Shown: positions 1 through 7,382 of the stretch, in pieces | Numbering within the stretch: position 1 is the stretch's first letter | How the letters are laid out: each line of letters opens with the position of its first letter | NCBI GenBank assembly: GCA_002328565.1 | Contig: DCUU01000015.1 | Span: 244-36,186 of the forward strand | Reading direction: 5' to 3' | DNA from: Candidatus Moranbacteria bacterium UBA2206 | Lineage (GTDB): Bacteria; Patescibacteriota; Minisyncoccia; Moranbacterales; UBA2206 | DNA: 35,943 nt | Notes under the pieces: model-generated | Seen by the model: only the letters and a program-made list of their open reading frames with translations | Told to the model about the DNA's origin: nothing | Database searches by the model: none | Translations under genes and position numbers: made by a program

Positions 1-754
1 TTTTATACTCTCCTATTTTATATTTCCCAGCCCATAATCGCATTCTGGTTTTCCCTAAATCCCAAAGTACTTGGAAATATCCATTTGGCCCAGTGAGACT
101 AACTGTTGAACCTTCTTCATTCATCCAACGCACCGGCATTTGTTTTATCTTAAATCCAAGTTTTTTAGATAGGATGACCAATTCAAAATCAAAACCAAAC
201 CTGTCCACCACCATTCGACTAGCCACTGCATCGGCCGCTTCGCCAGACAACATTTTGAATCCACATTGAGTATCAGGATAACTCCAAAGCCCCAAGACTA
301 TTCTAATCGCCCAATTTCCCATATCGCCAAATAGCTCTTTCCATCTAGCTTGATGAACTTGAATATGAGAGCCAGCGATATCTCGCGAACCCATTACCAC
401 GTCATATCCATTTTCAAATTCCGGCAAAAATGAATCGAGGTGCGTTATAGAAGTTGAACCGTCTGCATCAAAAAAAAGTCGGTATTCTCCTTTCGCCTCC
501 AAGAGACCTTGGCGCACGACATAGCCTTTGCCATGATTTTCCTTATTATCGATTACTCGAAAATTTTTCAACCTCGTCGAAAATCTATTCGCTACTTCGG
601 CTGTGTTATCCGGAGAACCGTCAACGACAACCAAGACTTCGTATTCATAATTTTTATCCGCGAAATATTTTTCACACTCCGCCAAATTTTCCGCGATTCT
701 TTCCCCTTCCTTATACGCAGGAATGATGACAGATAAATACAGTTTTTGTTCCAT
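1..754 (-). CDS. Family 2 glycosyltransferase, dolichyl-phosphate glucosyl/mannosyltransferase type (partial)
   Basis: I translated this directly: the frame starts with ATG at 752-754 and stays open to the window edge, so about 251 residues are present and the C-terminus is missing. The start MEQKLYLSVIIPAYKEGERI is the classic GT-A nucleotide-sugar fold opening, followed by VVDGSPDNT, ENHGKGYVVRQGL and the metal-binding FFDADGST (DxD-type motif). A later TQCGFKML and a basic C-terminal stretch match polyprenyl-phosphate sugar transferases (Alg5/DPM1/GtrB type) that load a sugar from UDP or GDP onto a lipid carrier at the membrane. No membrane segment is seen in the visible part; one could lie beyond the edge. 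The donor sugar cannot be read from the sequence. The gene lies downstream of ruvX, separated by about 190 nt of repeats. Confidence 0.88.
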   Translation of the reverse strand, partial: MEQKLYLSVIIPAYKEGERIAENLAECEKYFADKNYEYEVLVVVDGSPDNTAEVANRFSTRLKNFRVIDNKENHGKGYVVRQGLLEAKGEYRLFFDADGSTSITHLDSFLPEFENGYDVVMGSRDIAGSHIQVHQARWKELFGDMGNWAIRIVLGLWSYPDTQCGFKMLSGEAADAVASRMVVDRFGFDFELVILSKKLGFKIKQMPVRWMNEEGSTVSLTGPNGYFQVLWDLGKTRMRLWAGKYKIGEYK

Positions 755-781
755 TTCTCTTGTGTGTTAATGTTTATTAAT

Positions 782-859
782 TGTCATCCCGAACTTGTTT
801 CGGGATCTTATTATAATTTTTGTTACTAATAGAGATGCTGAAACAAGTTCAGCATGACA
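782..859. repeat. REP-like imperfect inverted repeat
   Basis: Two arms of about 27 nt (782-808 and 833-859) are near reverse complements. Each arm is itself a small palindrome: ATCCCGAA/TTCGGGAT in one and GCTGAA/TTCAGC in the other. The paired changes (CC/GG in one arm, CT/AG in the other) keep each arm foldable. The spacer is AT-rich. The pattern resembles palindromic intergenic repeats known from many bacteria; in ruvX or glycosyltransferase transcripts it would form a stem-loop. Confidence 0.6.
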
Positions 860-887
860 CAATTTACATTTAAATTATATCACAAAT

Positions 888-958
888 TCATGAAACATGA
901 AAACCACCTTTTTTGTTTCATGTTTTATGCTTCATGCTTCATGCTATATGATACATGA
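888..958. repeat. Foldback of 'catgaaaca' words (family A, copy 1)
   Basis: A short left arm of TCATGAAACATGAAA type faces a longer right arm of GTTTCATG, TTTATGCTTCATGC and ATACATGA words, separated by a T-run. On the minus strand this is a hairpin after ruvX that includes U-rich sequence, so it may act as a weak terminator. The last four codons and the TAG stop of ruvX lie inside the right arm. Related copies occur at 3447-3530 and 20115-20205. Confidence 0.6.
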
Positions 959-1387
959 CTTATCCAACCAGCTTTGCAAAATTATCTTGGCGGACTCGCT
1001 GTCATCAAACTTGCCCACATTTTTCATCCCCTTTTCCAAAAGATTCGCCTGCGCCATTTTTGTGGAAAACATTTCGTTTTGATATTCGATTTCTATCTCA
1101 GGCAAAACTTTAGCAATCCTTGCGCCTAATTTTTCGCCTTCATATAACGCTTCTTCGTGATTGACGTGTGTGGGAATTCCAATTATAATCTTACCAATGC
1201 TTTCTTTTTCGATAATTTTGACTAAATTCTCCAAAAAATTTTTGTCGTTTGGAAGTGTAGTATAAACGAAAGCAATTCTGGTCTCCGAGTCCGCCAAAGC
1301 CAAACCAACCTTGGATTTCCCATAGTCGATGCCAAGAATATGGCTTATTTGAGGGGTATTCGGTTTTTGCTCTTGACAATTATTCAT
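944..1387 (-). CDS. ruvX: RuvX/YqgF-family nuclease (putative pre-16S rRNA nuclease / Holliday junction resolvase)
   Basis: 147 residues, normal for the family (about 135-150). An RNase H-like fold is shown by GIDYGKSKVGLALAD (catalytic Asp near residue 21), the IIIGIPTHVN strand with the middle acidic region, and the terminal DDSESAKIILQSWL, where Asp128 or Asp129 is the last catalytic position. Family members process the 5' end of 16S rRNA precursor in E. coli, and a resolvase role has been proposed. The first 14 residues are polar and probably disordered. A TATAAT on the minus strand ends only about 12 nt before the ATG, so the mRNA is probably almost leaderless. The C-terminal SCII is encoded by an intergenic repeat, showing that the repeat has invaded the gene end. 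Confidence 0.9.
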   Translation of the reverse strand: MNNCQEQKPNTPQISHILGIDYGKSKVGLALADSETRIAFVYTTLPNDKNFLENLVKIIEKESIGKIIIGIPTHVNHEEALYEGEKLGARIAKVLPEIEIEYQNEMFSTKMAQANLLEKGMKNVGKFDDSESAKIILQSWLDKSCII

Positions 1388-1405
1388 TTAAGTAGTATAA
1401 TTATA
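1373..1405. promoter_or_regulatory. Divergent promoters sharing a palindromic -10
   Basis: On the plus strand TTGACA (1373-1378), a 17-nt spacer and TATAAT (1396-1401) give an exact sigma-70-type consensus for the small membrane protein gene at 1499. The string TATAATTATA (1396-1405) is palindromic, so the minus strand also reads TATAAT (1405-1400) for ruvX. The plus-strand -35 lies inside ruvX codons. RNA polymerase binding in the two directions should be mutually exclusive (inference). Confidence 0.75.
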
Positions 1406-1498
1406 AGTTAGTGAATAAAATAGTTCTTAATAGCGGTCGCTGAGCCTAGCGACCATCAATATCAATTCATTTTAAACCCTAAAATTAGGAGATAAAAA

Positions 1499-1804
1499 AT
1501 GAAACAACGTTTAATTAAATTATTTTTTCTGGTGGTTATAGCTGGTGGCGTAATCAGTGCGATACCAATTTCCCTTAATATGGATATCGGAATAGATTTT
1601 TACAGGAATGGTTTCGTGTTGTATGACGAAATTATTCTCATGAAATTTGTTACGGCAGGCCTCCTCATGGCTCTGTTAGCGACAAGAATTTATTTCCGAT
1701 CAAAAACCGCTACTACCCCACAGGAAGAAAATAATATTCAAATTGAAGCGGATGTAAGGGGAAGGTGTAACCTCCCAACGCATTTGCATCTAAAAAGAAC
1801 CTAG
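1499..1804 (+). CDS. Small two-helix membrane protein, unknown function
   Basis: 101 residues; I do not recognise the family. Helix 1 covers about residues 5-26 (LIKLFFLVVIAGGVISAIPI) and helix 2 about 46-65 (LMKFVTAGLLMALLATRIYF), joined by a short acidic loop, with a polar tail. The start is well supported: AGGAG at 1487-1491 sits 7 nt before the ATG. The gene has its own transcription unit with a consensus promoter and a strong terminator, the only plus-strand protein gene in the window. Its leader of about 90 nt carries a perfect 7-bp hairpin (GGTCGCT 1435-1441 / AGCGACC 1448-1454). So strong a promoter before so small a gene is unusual here. A regulatory role for the transcript is possible but not shown. 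Confidence 0.7.
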   Translation: MKQRLIKLFFLVVIAGGVISAIPISLNMDIGIDFYRNGFVLYDEIILMKFVTAGLLMALLATRIYFRSKTATTPQEENNIQIEADVRGRCNLPTHLHLKRT

Positions 1805-1820
1805 GGCTTTTATCGGCCAA

Positions 1821-1863
1821 ACCGGAGTGTGTCTAGCATCTTAGACGCCCTCCGGTTTTTTTT
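1821..1863 (+). terminator. Rho-independent terminator
   Basis: ACCGGAG (1821-1827) pairs with CTCCGGT (1850-1856). An inner GTCTA/TAGAC stem strengthens it, and a run of eight T follows. It ends the transcript of the small membrane protein gene. Confidence 0.88.
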
Positions 1864-1890
1864 ATTTCAAAAAACTTTTTCCTTATCCCT

Positions 1891-2040
1891 TCTCTCCCTC
1901 TGGGAGAGATGTCCCGATGTAATCATCGGGACAGAGAGGGAACAAACTTGCAGAAATTATTCAATCTTTTTTATTTATCCTTCTCCCTCTCATATCCAGG
2001 AGAGCCCTCTCCCCAACCCTCTCCCGAGTACGGGCGAGGG
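1891..2040. repeat. Cluster of GC-rich hairpin repeats
   Basis: There are three compact palindromes in 150 nt: TCTCTCCC/GGGAGAGA (1891-1909), a perfect 9-bp GTCCCGATG/CATCGGGAC with a 4-nt loop (1911-1932), and CCCTCTCCCG/CGGGCGAGGG (2017-2040, one mismatch). The CCCCAACCCTCTCCC wording resembles a palindromic repeat seen across many unrelated bacterial genomes. They stand out as GC-rich in an AT-rich context and lie between two convergent genes, where they could also terminate transcription of map. No gene is seen here. Confidence 0.6.
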
Positions 2041-2053
2041 GGCTTTCAAATCA

Positions 2054-2812
2054 TTATCTCGTCAAAATCTCACACCCACCCTTTTTCACCACCACCGTAT
2101 CTTCAAAATGTGCAGAAAGTTTTCCGTCATCCGTCAGATATGTCCAGCCGTCGCTTCCTAATTTTATCTTATGTGTTCCAATGTTTATCATTGGCTCCAG
2201 CGCCAGAGTCATCCCCTCTTTCAAAATTATATCCTTAGCGCTCCAGTGATAGTTTGGCACAACTGGATCTTCGTGGAGAATTTTCCCGACACCGTGCCCA
2301 ACCAAATCTCGGATAACTGAAAAACCATTTGAGCGGGCATAGCTTTCCACACTAATCGAATATTCACTCAGCTTTGCGCCCGACTTAATCTTGGCAATTC
2401 CTGCGTCCAAGGCTTCTCTTGTCACATTCATAATTTTATGCGCCTCGGGACTCATCGCACCAACCGAAAAAGTCCGCGCCATATCAGTGATCATCCCTTC
2501 AAATTCCATTCCGATGTCAATTTTCACCAAATCTCCCTCTTTTATTATTTTTTCCACACTTGGAATAGCGTGCACAATTTCATTGTTGATTGAAGCGCAA
2601 ATCGTAGCGGGATAGGGATTGGTTTTGTCACCATAACCTTTGAAGGCTGGTGTCCCTCCATTATCAAAAACAAGCCTTTCAGCCAGCTTGTCTAACTCCT
2701 GTGTATTTACGCCCGAGGCAATCATTTTTCCAATTTCACTCATAATCATCGCCAGTATTTTTCCACCCCGACGCATCGACGCTATTTCATTTTCGTTTTT
2801 TATCACTATCAT
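2054..2812 (-). CDS. map: Methionine aminopeptidase, type I
   Basis: 252 residues. It removes the initiator methionine from new proteins in the cytoplasm. All five metal ligands of the pita-bread fold are present: Asp99 (KIDIG), Asp110 (ITDMA), His173 (GHGVG), Glu206 (ALEPM) and Glu237 (HFEDT), plus the substrate-binding His81. There is no N-terminal zinc-finger extension and no type II insert. Its ATG overlaps the adk stop as ATGA, so the two are translationally coupled, which is the usual order at the end of the spc operon. The next conserved genes (infA, rpmJ) do not follow; a convergent plus-strand gene lies there instead. Confidence 0.96.
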   Translation of the reverse strand: MIVIKNENEIASMRRGGKILAMIMSEIGKMIASGVNTQELDKLAERLVFDNGGTPAFKGYGDKTNPYPATICASINNEIVHAIPSVEKIIKEGDLVKIDIGMEFEGMITDMARTFSVGAMSPEAHKIMNVTREALDAGIAKIKSGAKLSEYSISVESYARSNGFSVIRDLVGHGVGKILHEDPVVPNYHWSAKDIILKEGMTLALEPMINIGTHKIKLGSDGWTYLTDDGKLSAHFEDTVVVKKGGCEILTR

Positions 2813-3450
2813 AATTTTTCCAAAATATCTTCAAACACTTTTTCAATTGTCTGACATCCATCCACTTCAATTAGTTTGCCTTGTTTTTTATAATGCTCAA
2901 TAACTGGAATAGTTTCATTTTGAAATACTTTCAATCTTTTCATAATCACCTCTTTTGTATCATCGATTCTTTGCATAATCTCTCCAGCACAATCAGGACA
3001 TTTTTTCTCTTCGCTTTGGATATCTTTTCCTTTGATCAAAATTCTTTTGCATTTTTGGCACATCCATCTTTTGGAAATTCTCCTTAGAGTTTCTTCTTCT
3101 GGAATGTTTATATAAACTATCTTGTCTAAATGTCGTCCCGATTCTAGAAGTGCCTTATCAAAATATTCAGCTTGTTCCATTATTCTTGGTACACCTTCAA
3201 AAATGATATTCTGTTCACGAGCAAAAGAAGCTAATTTTATTCCAAGCACTTCCTTGAGAATGCGACTAGGTACCATCGCGCCAGCCACGTTTTGATATTG
3301 ATAAATTTCTTTTCCCAGTGGTGTGTCAAGCTTTGCAACCTCACGCAAAAAATTTCCCATATTCACTCTTTCTAGGGAGAATTTTTCTGCTAACATTTCG
3401 GTTTGTGTGTCCTTGCCAGAACCTTGTGGACCTAGGATAACTATGTTCAT
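2809..3450 (-). CDS. adk: Adenylate kinase with zinc-binding lid
   Basis: 213 residues from MNIVILGPQGSG. A start 7 codons upstream is open, but those codons come from an intergenic repeat, so I reject it. The enzyme interconverts ATP+AMP and 2 ADP. The P-loop GPQGSGKDT (7-15) has Asp where most family members have Gly (GKGT). NIIFEGVPR corresponds to the AMP-site GFPR motif, with Val replacing Phe. The long lid carries CQKC (131/134) and CPDC (151/154), the zinc-binding form common in Gram-positives. The gene is coupled by a 4-nt overlap to map, and separated from secY by a foldback repeat directly before the start codon. Confidence 0.95.
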   Translation of the reverse strand: MNIVILGPQGSGKDTQTEMLAEKFSLERVNMGNFLREVAKLDTPLGKEIYQYQNVAGAMVPSRILKEVLGIKLASFAREQNIIFEGVPRIMEQAEYFDKALLESGRHLDKIVYINIPEEETLRRISKRWMCQKCKRILIKGKDIQSEEKKCPDCAGEIMQRIDDTKEVIMKRLKVFQNETIPVIEHYKKQGKLIEVDGCQTIEKVFEDILEKL

Positions 3451-3530
3451 GAAACATAAAACATGAAACATGAAACAGTAATGATATAACTTCGTTTTTT
3501 GTTATATGTTTTATGCTTCATGTTGCATGA
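3447..3530. repeat. Foldback of 'catgaaaca' words (family A, copy 2)
   Basis: The left arm TCATGAAACATAAAACATGA faces a right arm TTATATGTTTTATGCTTCATG (3502-3522) plus TTGCATGA. The loop is T-rich (3491-3502). It sits between the secY stop and the adk start; the adk ATG is the very edge of the left arm, so translation of adk may depend on this hairpin (inference). Confidence 0.65.
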
Positions 3531-3533
3531 TAT

Positions 3534-4805
3534 TTAGAAGCCTTCATAATCCCTCATCACTAATTGCCCTTCAATTTGTTGAATGAGTTCGATGACCACT
3601 GAAACCACAATTAAAAGTCCGGTGCCACCGATTGAGATAGAACCGATTTTAGTAAAACCCTGAACGATGAAAGGAAGAACTGCGATAAGGCCAAGAAATG
3701 TTGCGCCTGTGAGCGTCACGCGATTCATAATTCTGAAAAGATATTCCGAAGTGTTTTTGCCAGGACGAATACCGGGGATGTACCCACCTTGTTTTTGCAA
3801 ATTTTCTGCAATTTTGTTTGGATCAAAAACTACAGCCGTATAAAAATAGGTAAAGGCCACTACTAAAAGGAAATATAGTGAGCCATAGAAAAATTGATTT
3901 TGAAAAAAACTTCCCACTGCTCGTGCTACACTAGCCACTGTGCCGTTAGATGAACTAGCCAAAAAATTAGCGATCATTCCTGGGAAAAGCATAATTGACA
4001 TTGCAAAGATAATTGGAATCACACCCGCCTGATTGATGCGAAGTGGCAAATGGGTGTTGGTTCCGCCAAACATTTTATTTCCCCTAATTCTCTTAGCATA
4101 AGCAATTGGAATGTTCCTTTGTCCTTCTGTCATAAAAACCACCGCACCAACTGCGCCAATTACAACGACTAGTAGAAAAACATAGGCGAAAAATTGTGTT
4201 GGATCCCAAGTAGATATGATGCGCGAAATTGCTGAAGGCAAACTAGAAACTATTCCAGCAAAAATCAAAAGTGATACTCCGTTGCCAATCTTTTTTTCAG
4301 TGATCAGTTCCCCTAGCCACATCAAAAAAATTGTTCCGGCCGTAGCCACAATCACAATAGAAAACAATCCATACGCTCCGCTTGGCGCCATAATCTGCTG
4401 AGAACGAAAAAGAGAAATCATACCAATTGTTTGTAAGGCTGCCAGTGGCACCGCAATCCATCTGGTCCACTGATTGAATTTTTCTCTCCCGGCTTCGCCT
4501 TCTTCTTTGTAGATTTGTTCCAGTCTTGGAATAATCATAGTCATAAGTTGCATGATAATCGAAGAAGTAATATATGGTCCGACGCCAAGCATCACGATAG
4601 AAATACTCGACAGTCCTCCGCCGGAAAAAAGGTTAAGTAGTCCGAAAAATTGATTGCCTTCAAAAAACATTTTGAGTCTTTCTTGATCAATTCCGGGAAT
4701 AGGAATGTTAGCAGCTAGACGAAAAATAACCAAAAGCGCCAAGATAAAAAATATCTTATTTCTGAGCTCTTTGACTTTGAAGATTTGAATTATTTTTTGA
4801 AACAT
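3534..4805 (-). CDS. secY: SecY protein translocase subunit
   Basis: 423 residues from MFQKIIQIFKVKEL. This is the central channel of the Sec translocon in the inner membrane. Ten hydrophobic segments are recognisable, with the plug/TM2 region FRLAANIPIPGID at the front and the cytosolic loop region AYAKRIRGNKMFGGTNTHLP and QGGYIPGIRPGK that contacts ribosome and SecA. A TTG start 11 codons upstream is possible, but it would place the N-terminus inside a stem-loop arm, so I chose the ATG. Its place after rplO and before adk is the standard spc order. The leader has two large inverted repeats. Confidence 0.95.
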   Translation of the reverse strand: MFQKIIQIFKVKELRNKIFFILALLVIFRLAANIPIPGIDQERLKMFFEGNQFFGLLNLFSGGGLSSISIVMLGVGPYITSSIIMQLMTMIIPRLEQIYKEEGEAGREKFNQWTRWIAVPLAALQTIGMISLFRSQQIMAPSGAYGLFSIVIVATAGTIFLMWLGELITEKKIGNGVSLLIFAGIVSSLPSAISRIISTWDPTQFFAYVFLLVVVIGAVGAVVFMTEGQRNIPIAYAKRIRGNKMFGGTNTHLPLRINQAGVIPIIFAMSIMLFPGMIANFLASSSNGTVASVARAVGSFFQNQFFYGSLYFLLVVAFTYFYTAVVFDPNKIAENLQKQGGYIPGIRPGKNTSEYLFRIMNRVTLTGATFLGLIAVLPFIVQGFTKIGSISIGGTGLLIVVSVVIELIQQIEGQLVMRDYEGF

Positions 4806-4827
4806 GCCAATTTTATCTTTGAGCTTG

Positions 4828-5047
4828 CCCCGCACCAATTTTACTAATTGATACGCGATAAGCTTTCACCTTGCTTAATTTAATTGAATATTTCTAAATT
4901 GGTGCGGGGTGAACGAGAAGCTATAAAATTGAGCATCCCGTAAAAATTCGCTCTACTAATTTAAAATTATTTTCAAATTAAGCCGTAGGCGACCACACAC
5001 ACAAATCTCTAAGCTATATAAATCTTTGTTGGAATTTTGTACGGGAT
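4828..5047 (-). promoter_or_regulatory. Two stem-loops in the rplO-secY gap
   Basis: Reading in the direction of transcription, TACGGGAT/ATCCCGTA (5040-5047 with 4935-4942, flanked by AATTTT-type complementarity) closes the first loop, and a perfect 14-bp stem (CCCCGCACCAATTT at 4828-4841 with its complement at 4896-4909) closes the second. The second stem ends 22 nt before the secY ATG. Gaps in this operon are mostly 10-30 nt, so a 245-nt structured gap stands out. It may be an attenuator, a processing site or an inserted repeat; the sequence does not decide. Confidence 0.6.
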
Positions 5048-5050
5048 AAA

Positions 5051-5515
5051 TTATTTCTTGTCTTCTGCTTCTTGATTTTCTATTACTTCACCACCGGCTT
5101 TTTCAATTGCCTCTTTGGCTGATTTTGATAGAAGAATATCCTGGCTGAAAGAAAGTTTTTTGGAAAGCTTGCTCGCACCAAGAATTTTGATTTTTTCATT
5201 TTTCACAACCTTGCCAAGTAATTTTACCTTAACTAAAGATTCAACATTCACAGTTTCGCCATCCTTAAACGACTTTTCAATTTGTTCCAAAGACAATACG
5301 GTTTTTTTAGCTTCTCTTGATTTAAATCCTTTTTTCTTTTTCATGTGATCGATAAGAGTTGAGCGTCCACCTTCAAATAAAGGATCGACATGCGCTCCAC
5401 TTCGCGCTTTCTGTCCCTTGTTACCCTTGCCACAATAGGTGCCTTTTTTTCCACCTCGTCCAATAGTCTTTCTTTTCTTCTTTTTGCTATTAAGTTTTAG
5501 AGTATTAACTTGCAT
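5051..5515 (-). CDS. rplO: 50S ribosomal protein L15
   Basis: 154 residues, a little longer than the usual 144-150 because of an acidic tail (ENQEAEDKK). The glycine-rich rRNA-binding N-terminus GRGGKKGTYCGKGNKGQKAR is diagnostic, followed by FEGGRSTL and the globular C-terminal domain. It starts 20 nt after rpsE with no rpmD (L30) between, as in CPR genomes generally. Confidence 0.96.
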   Translation of the reverse strand: MQVNTLKLNSKKKKRKTIGRGGKKGTYCGKGNKGQKARSGAHVDPLFEGGRSTLIDHMKKKKGFKSREAKKTVLSLEQIEKSFKDGETVNVESLVKVKLLGKVVKNEKIKILGASKLSKKLSFSQDILLSKSAKEAIEKAGGEVIENQEAEDKK

Positions 5516-5535
5516 TTTTTTAATTTAAGTAAAAA

Positions 5536-6027
5536 TTATTTGACTCTCTCTCCTCTTTTTTTCGAATCTTGAAATGTTCTCAAGGCTTCAATAGTTGCTC
5601 TAGCTACATTTAATTTATTGGCAGTTCCCAATGATTTTGAAATGATATCCTTTATTCCAGCCAAATCAACCACGGCGCGCACCGCTCCACCAGCCACAAT
5701 TCCTCTTCCTTCCGGAGCAGGCTTGAGCATAATTTTAGCACTGCCTGATTTTATAAACATATCATGCGCGATTGTGTTCTTGCTCACATCGACATTAATC
5801 ATGTTTTTCTTGCCGTCATCAAAAGCTTTCTTGATTGCATCCGTCACATCCGCTCCCTTTCCAACGCCCACACCTACTTTTCCTTTTCGATTACCGATAA
5901 CCAAGGTAGCACGAAAACGAAATCTTCTTCCGCCCTTAACCACGCGCGTCACTCTAGCTAAATCCAAAAGCTTCTGATCATATTCAGGTTTTTCTTTTTT
6001 AGTTCTTGTTCGTTTGTCTCTGCCCAT
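5536..6027 (-). CDS. rpsE: 30S ribosomal protein S5
   Basis: 163 residues. The N-terminal double-stranded RNA-binding fold is shown by VTRVVKGGRRFRFRATLVIG and GKVGVGVGKGADV, and the C-terminal domain by APEGRGIVAGGAVRAVVDLAG and the KSLGTANKLNVARAT signature. S5 contributes to decoding fidelity near the mRNA entry site. It lies in the spc gene order, followed directly by rplO. Confidence 0.97.
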   Translation of the reverse strand: MGRDKRTRTKKEKPEYDQKLLDLARVTRVVKGGRRFRFRATLVIGNRKGKVGVGVGKGADVTDAIKKAFDDGKKNMINVDVSKNTIAHDMFIKSGSAKIMLKPAPEGRGIVAGGAVRAVVDLAGIKDIISKSLGTANKLNVARATIEALRTFQDSKKRGERVK

Positions 6028-6042
6028 AAAAATTTTCGTAAA

Positions 6043-6390
6043 TTAAAATTTTAGTCCACCTTCTCTAGCTCCCTGCGCTAGCGCCTTTATTTTTCCATGA
6101 TATTTATAACCGCTTCTATCATATACAATTTCACTAATCTTTTTCTCCAGACATTTTTTAGCTATCAAGATTCCAACATTCTTTGCACCTTCGATATCAT
6201 TTTTAGCTTGTTTTATTTCTTTGAGATACGCCGAAACTATTGTAGTTGATTTCTCATCATCAATAACCTGAGCAGATATGCCCATGAGACTTTTGAAAAC
6301 TGCTAAGCGTGGTCTTTTTGCGTCACCCTTAATCTTAGCTTTTATTCGCTTTTTTCGATGTAGCCTTGCGTTGTTTCTACTTGTTTTCAT
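6043..6390 (-). CDS. rplR: 50S ribosomal protein L18
   Basis: 115 residues from MKTSRNNARLHRKKRIKAKI, which aligns with the usual family start; an ATG at 6405 would add MNDIN and cannot be excluded, since neither has a clear Shine-Dalgarno sequence. The protein binds 5S rRNA in the central protuberance. The RPRLAVFKS strand, the variable middle, and the terminal YDRSGYKYHGKIKALAQGAREGGL are typical. It is 22 nt from rplF. Confidence 0.95.
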   Translation of the reverse strand: MKTSRNNARLHRKKRIKAKIKGDAKRPRLAVFKSLMGISAQVIDDEKSTTIVSAYLKEIKQAKNDIEGAKNVGILIAKKCLEKKISEIVYDRSGYKYHGKIKALAQGAREGGLKF

Positions 6391-6411
6391 ATTAATATCA
6401 TTCACTACTAA

Positions 6412-6957
6412 TTATTTTACGGCGCCGGCTTTCTTACCGACTTTTCTTCTAACTTTCTCTCCTTGATATCTAAAACCTTTTCCCTTATATGGTTCAACTT
6501 TTTTTAATGCTCTGATATTAGCGGCGAATTGTCCTACTTTCTGCTTATCAAATCCAGAAATTGAAAGAACATTGTTATCTTCAATTTTAACTGTCAAACC
6601 TTCCGGAATTTCCTCTTCAACTGGATGAGAAAAACCGAGAGCCATAACCAATTTTTTTCCTTGTAAGGACATACGAAACCCCACTCCCTGCAGTTCTAGT
6701 TTTTTTTCAAAACCATCTTTGGCACCGACAATCATATTGTTCACTAGTGCTCGCGTAAGACCCCAAATAGCATTGGCTTCCTTGGTGTTTCTGATGCGAG
6801 AAAATTTCATTTCTCCGTCAGATATTTCCACTTTAATTTGTCGACTAATTTCCAAATTTAAAGTGCCTTTTGGACCTTTGACTTCCAATTTTTCACCATC
6901 GAGTTTAATCTCAATGCCTTGTGGTATAGCTATTATTTTTTTTCCGATCTTTGACAT
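6412..6957 (-). CDS. rplF: 50S ribosomal protein L6
   Basis: 181 residues, normal length. It has two repeated alpha/beta domains: the start MSKIGKKIIAIPQGIE and VKGPKGTL mark domain 1, and GVGFRMSLQGKKLVMALGFSHPV with EPYKGKGFRYQGEKVRRKVGKKAG marks domain 2, the 23S rRNA-binding signature. It sits near the GTPase centre and sarcin-ricin loop. The ATG is 17 nt from the rpsH stop. Confidence 0.97.
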   Translation of the reverse strand: MSKIGKKIIAIPQGIEIKLDGEKLEVKGPKGTLNLEISRQIKVEISDGEMKFSRIRNTKEANAIWGLTRALVNNMIVGAKDGFEKKLELQGVGFRMSLQGKKLVMALGFSHPVEEEIPEGLTVKIEDNNVLSISGFDKQKVGQFAANIRALKKVEPYKGKGFRYQGEKVRRKVGKKAGAVK

Positions 6958-6974
6958 ATTAGTTTATATTATTT

Positions 6975-7367
6975 TTACCAAACTTCACAAATATATTCTC
7001 CTCCTAATCCAAGCTTTCTTGACTCTGCTCCCGTCATCACACCTTTGGAGGTAGAGATAATAGCTGTGCCGTAATTGTTCTTAACATTCTTAATATCTTT
7101 GTTCTTGATATAGATTCTTTGTCCTGATTTAGAAATTTTCTTGATCCCCTTAATTGCAGGAATTTTTCTGGTTGGAGTAATTTGATAATATTTTAAAATT
7201 ATCTTTATCAACCCTTGTGCATCCATAGAAGTTTTTTCTACAAAGCCTTCTTTCTCTAGAATTCCGGCTAAGGCAATTCTAAGTTTAGATGGTTTTATAG
7301 CCACTTCTTTATGCCCAGCCATCTGAGCATTTCTTATTTTAGTTAACATTTCAGAAATTTTGTCCAT
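6975..7367 (-). CDS. rpsH: 30S ribosomal protein S8
   Basis: 130 residues, typical. The start DKISEMLTKIRNAQMAGH and the C-terminal GTAIISTSKGVMTGAESRKLG match the 16S rRNA helix-21 binder. In E. coli S8 represses the spc operon by binding mRNA at rplE; I see no obvious matching S8 site here, but did not fold the region. Confidence 0.97.
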   Translation of the reverse strand: MDKISEMLTKIRNAQMAGHKEVAIKPSKLRIALAGILEKEGFVEKTSMDAQGLIKIILKYYQITPTRKIPAIKGIKKISKSGQRIYIKNKDIKNVKNNYGTAIISTSKGVMTGAESRKLGLGGEYICEVW

Positions 7368-7382
7368 AATTTATAAAATTAA

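Noticed and set aside
2809..2811. UGA recoding as in Absconditabacteria/Gracilibacteria
   Set aside because: TGA ends adk at the expected length (and overlaps the map start), and I saw no in-frame TGA inside conserved genes.
3451..3471. A 7-codon N-terminal extension of adenylate kinase
   Set aside because: The codons come from the intergenic catgaaaca repeat; the P-loop spacing fits the later ATG.
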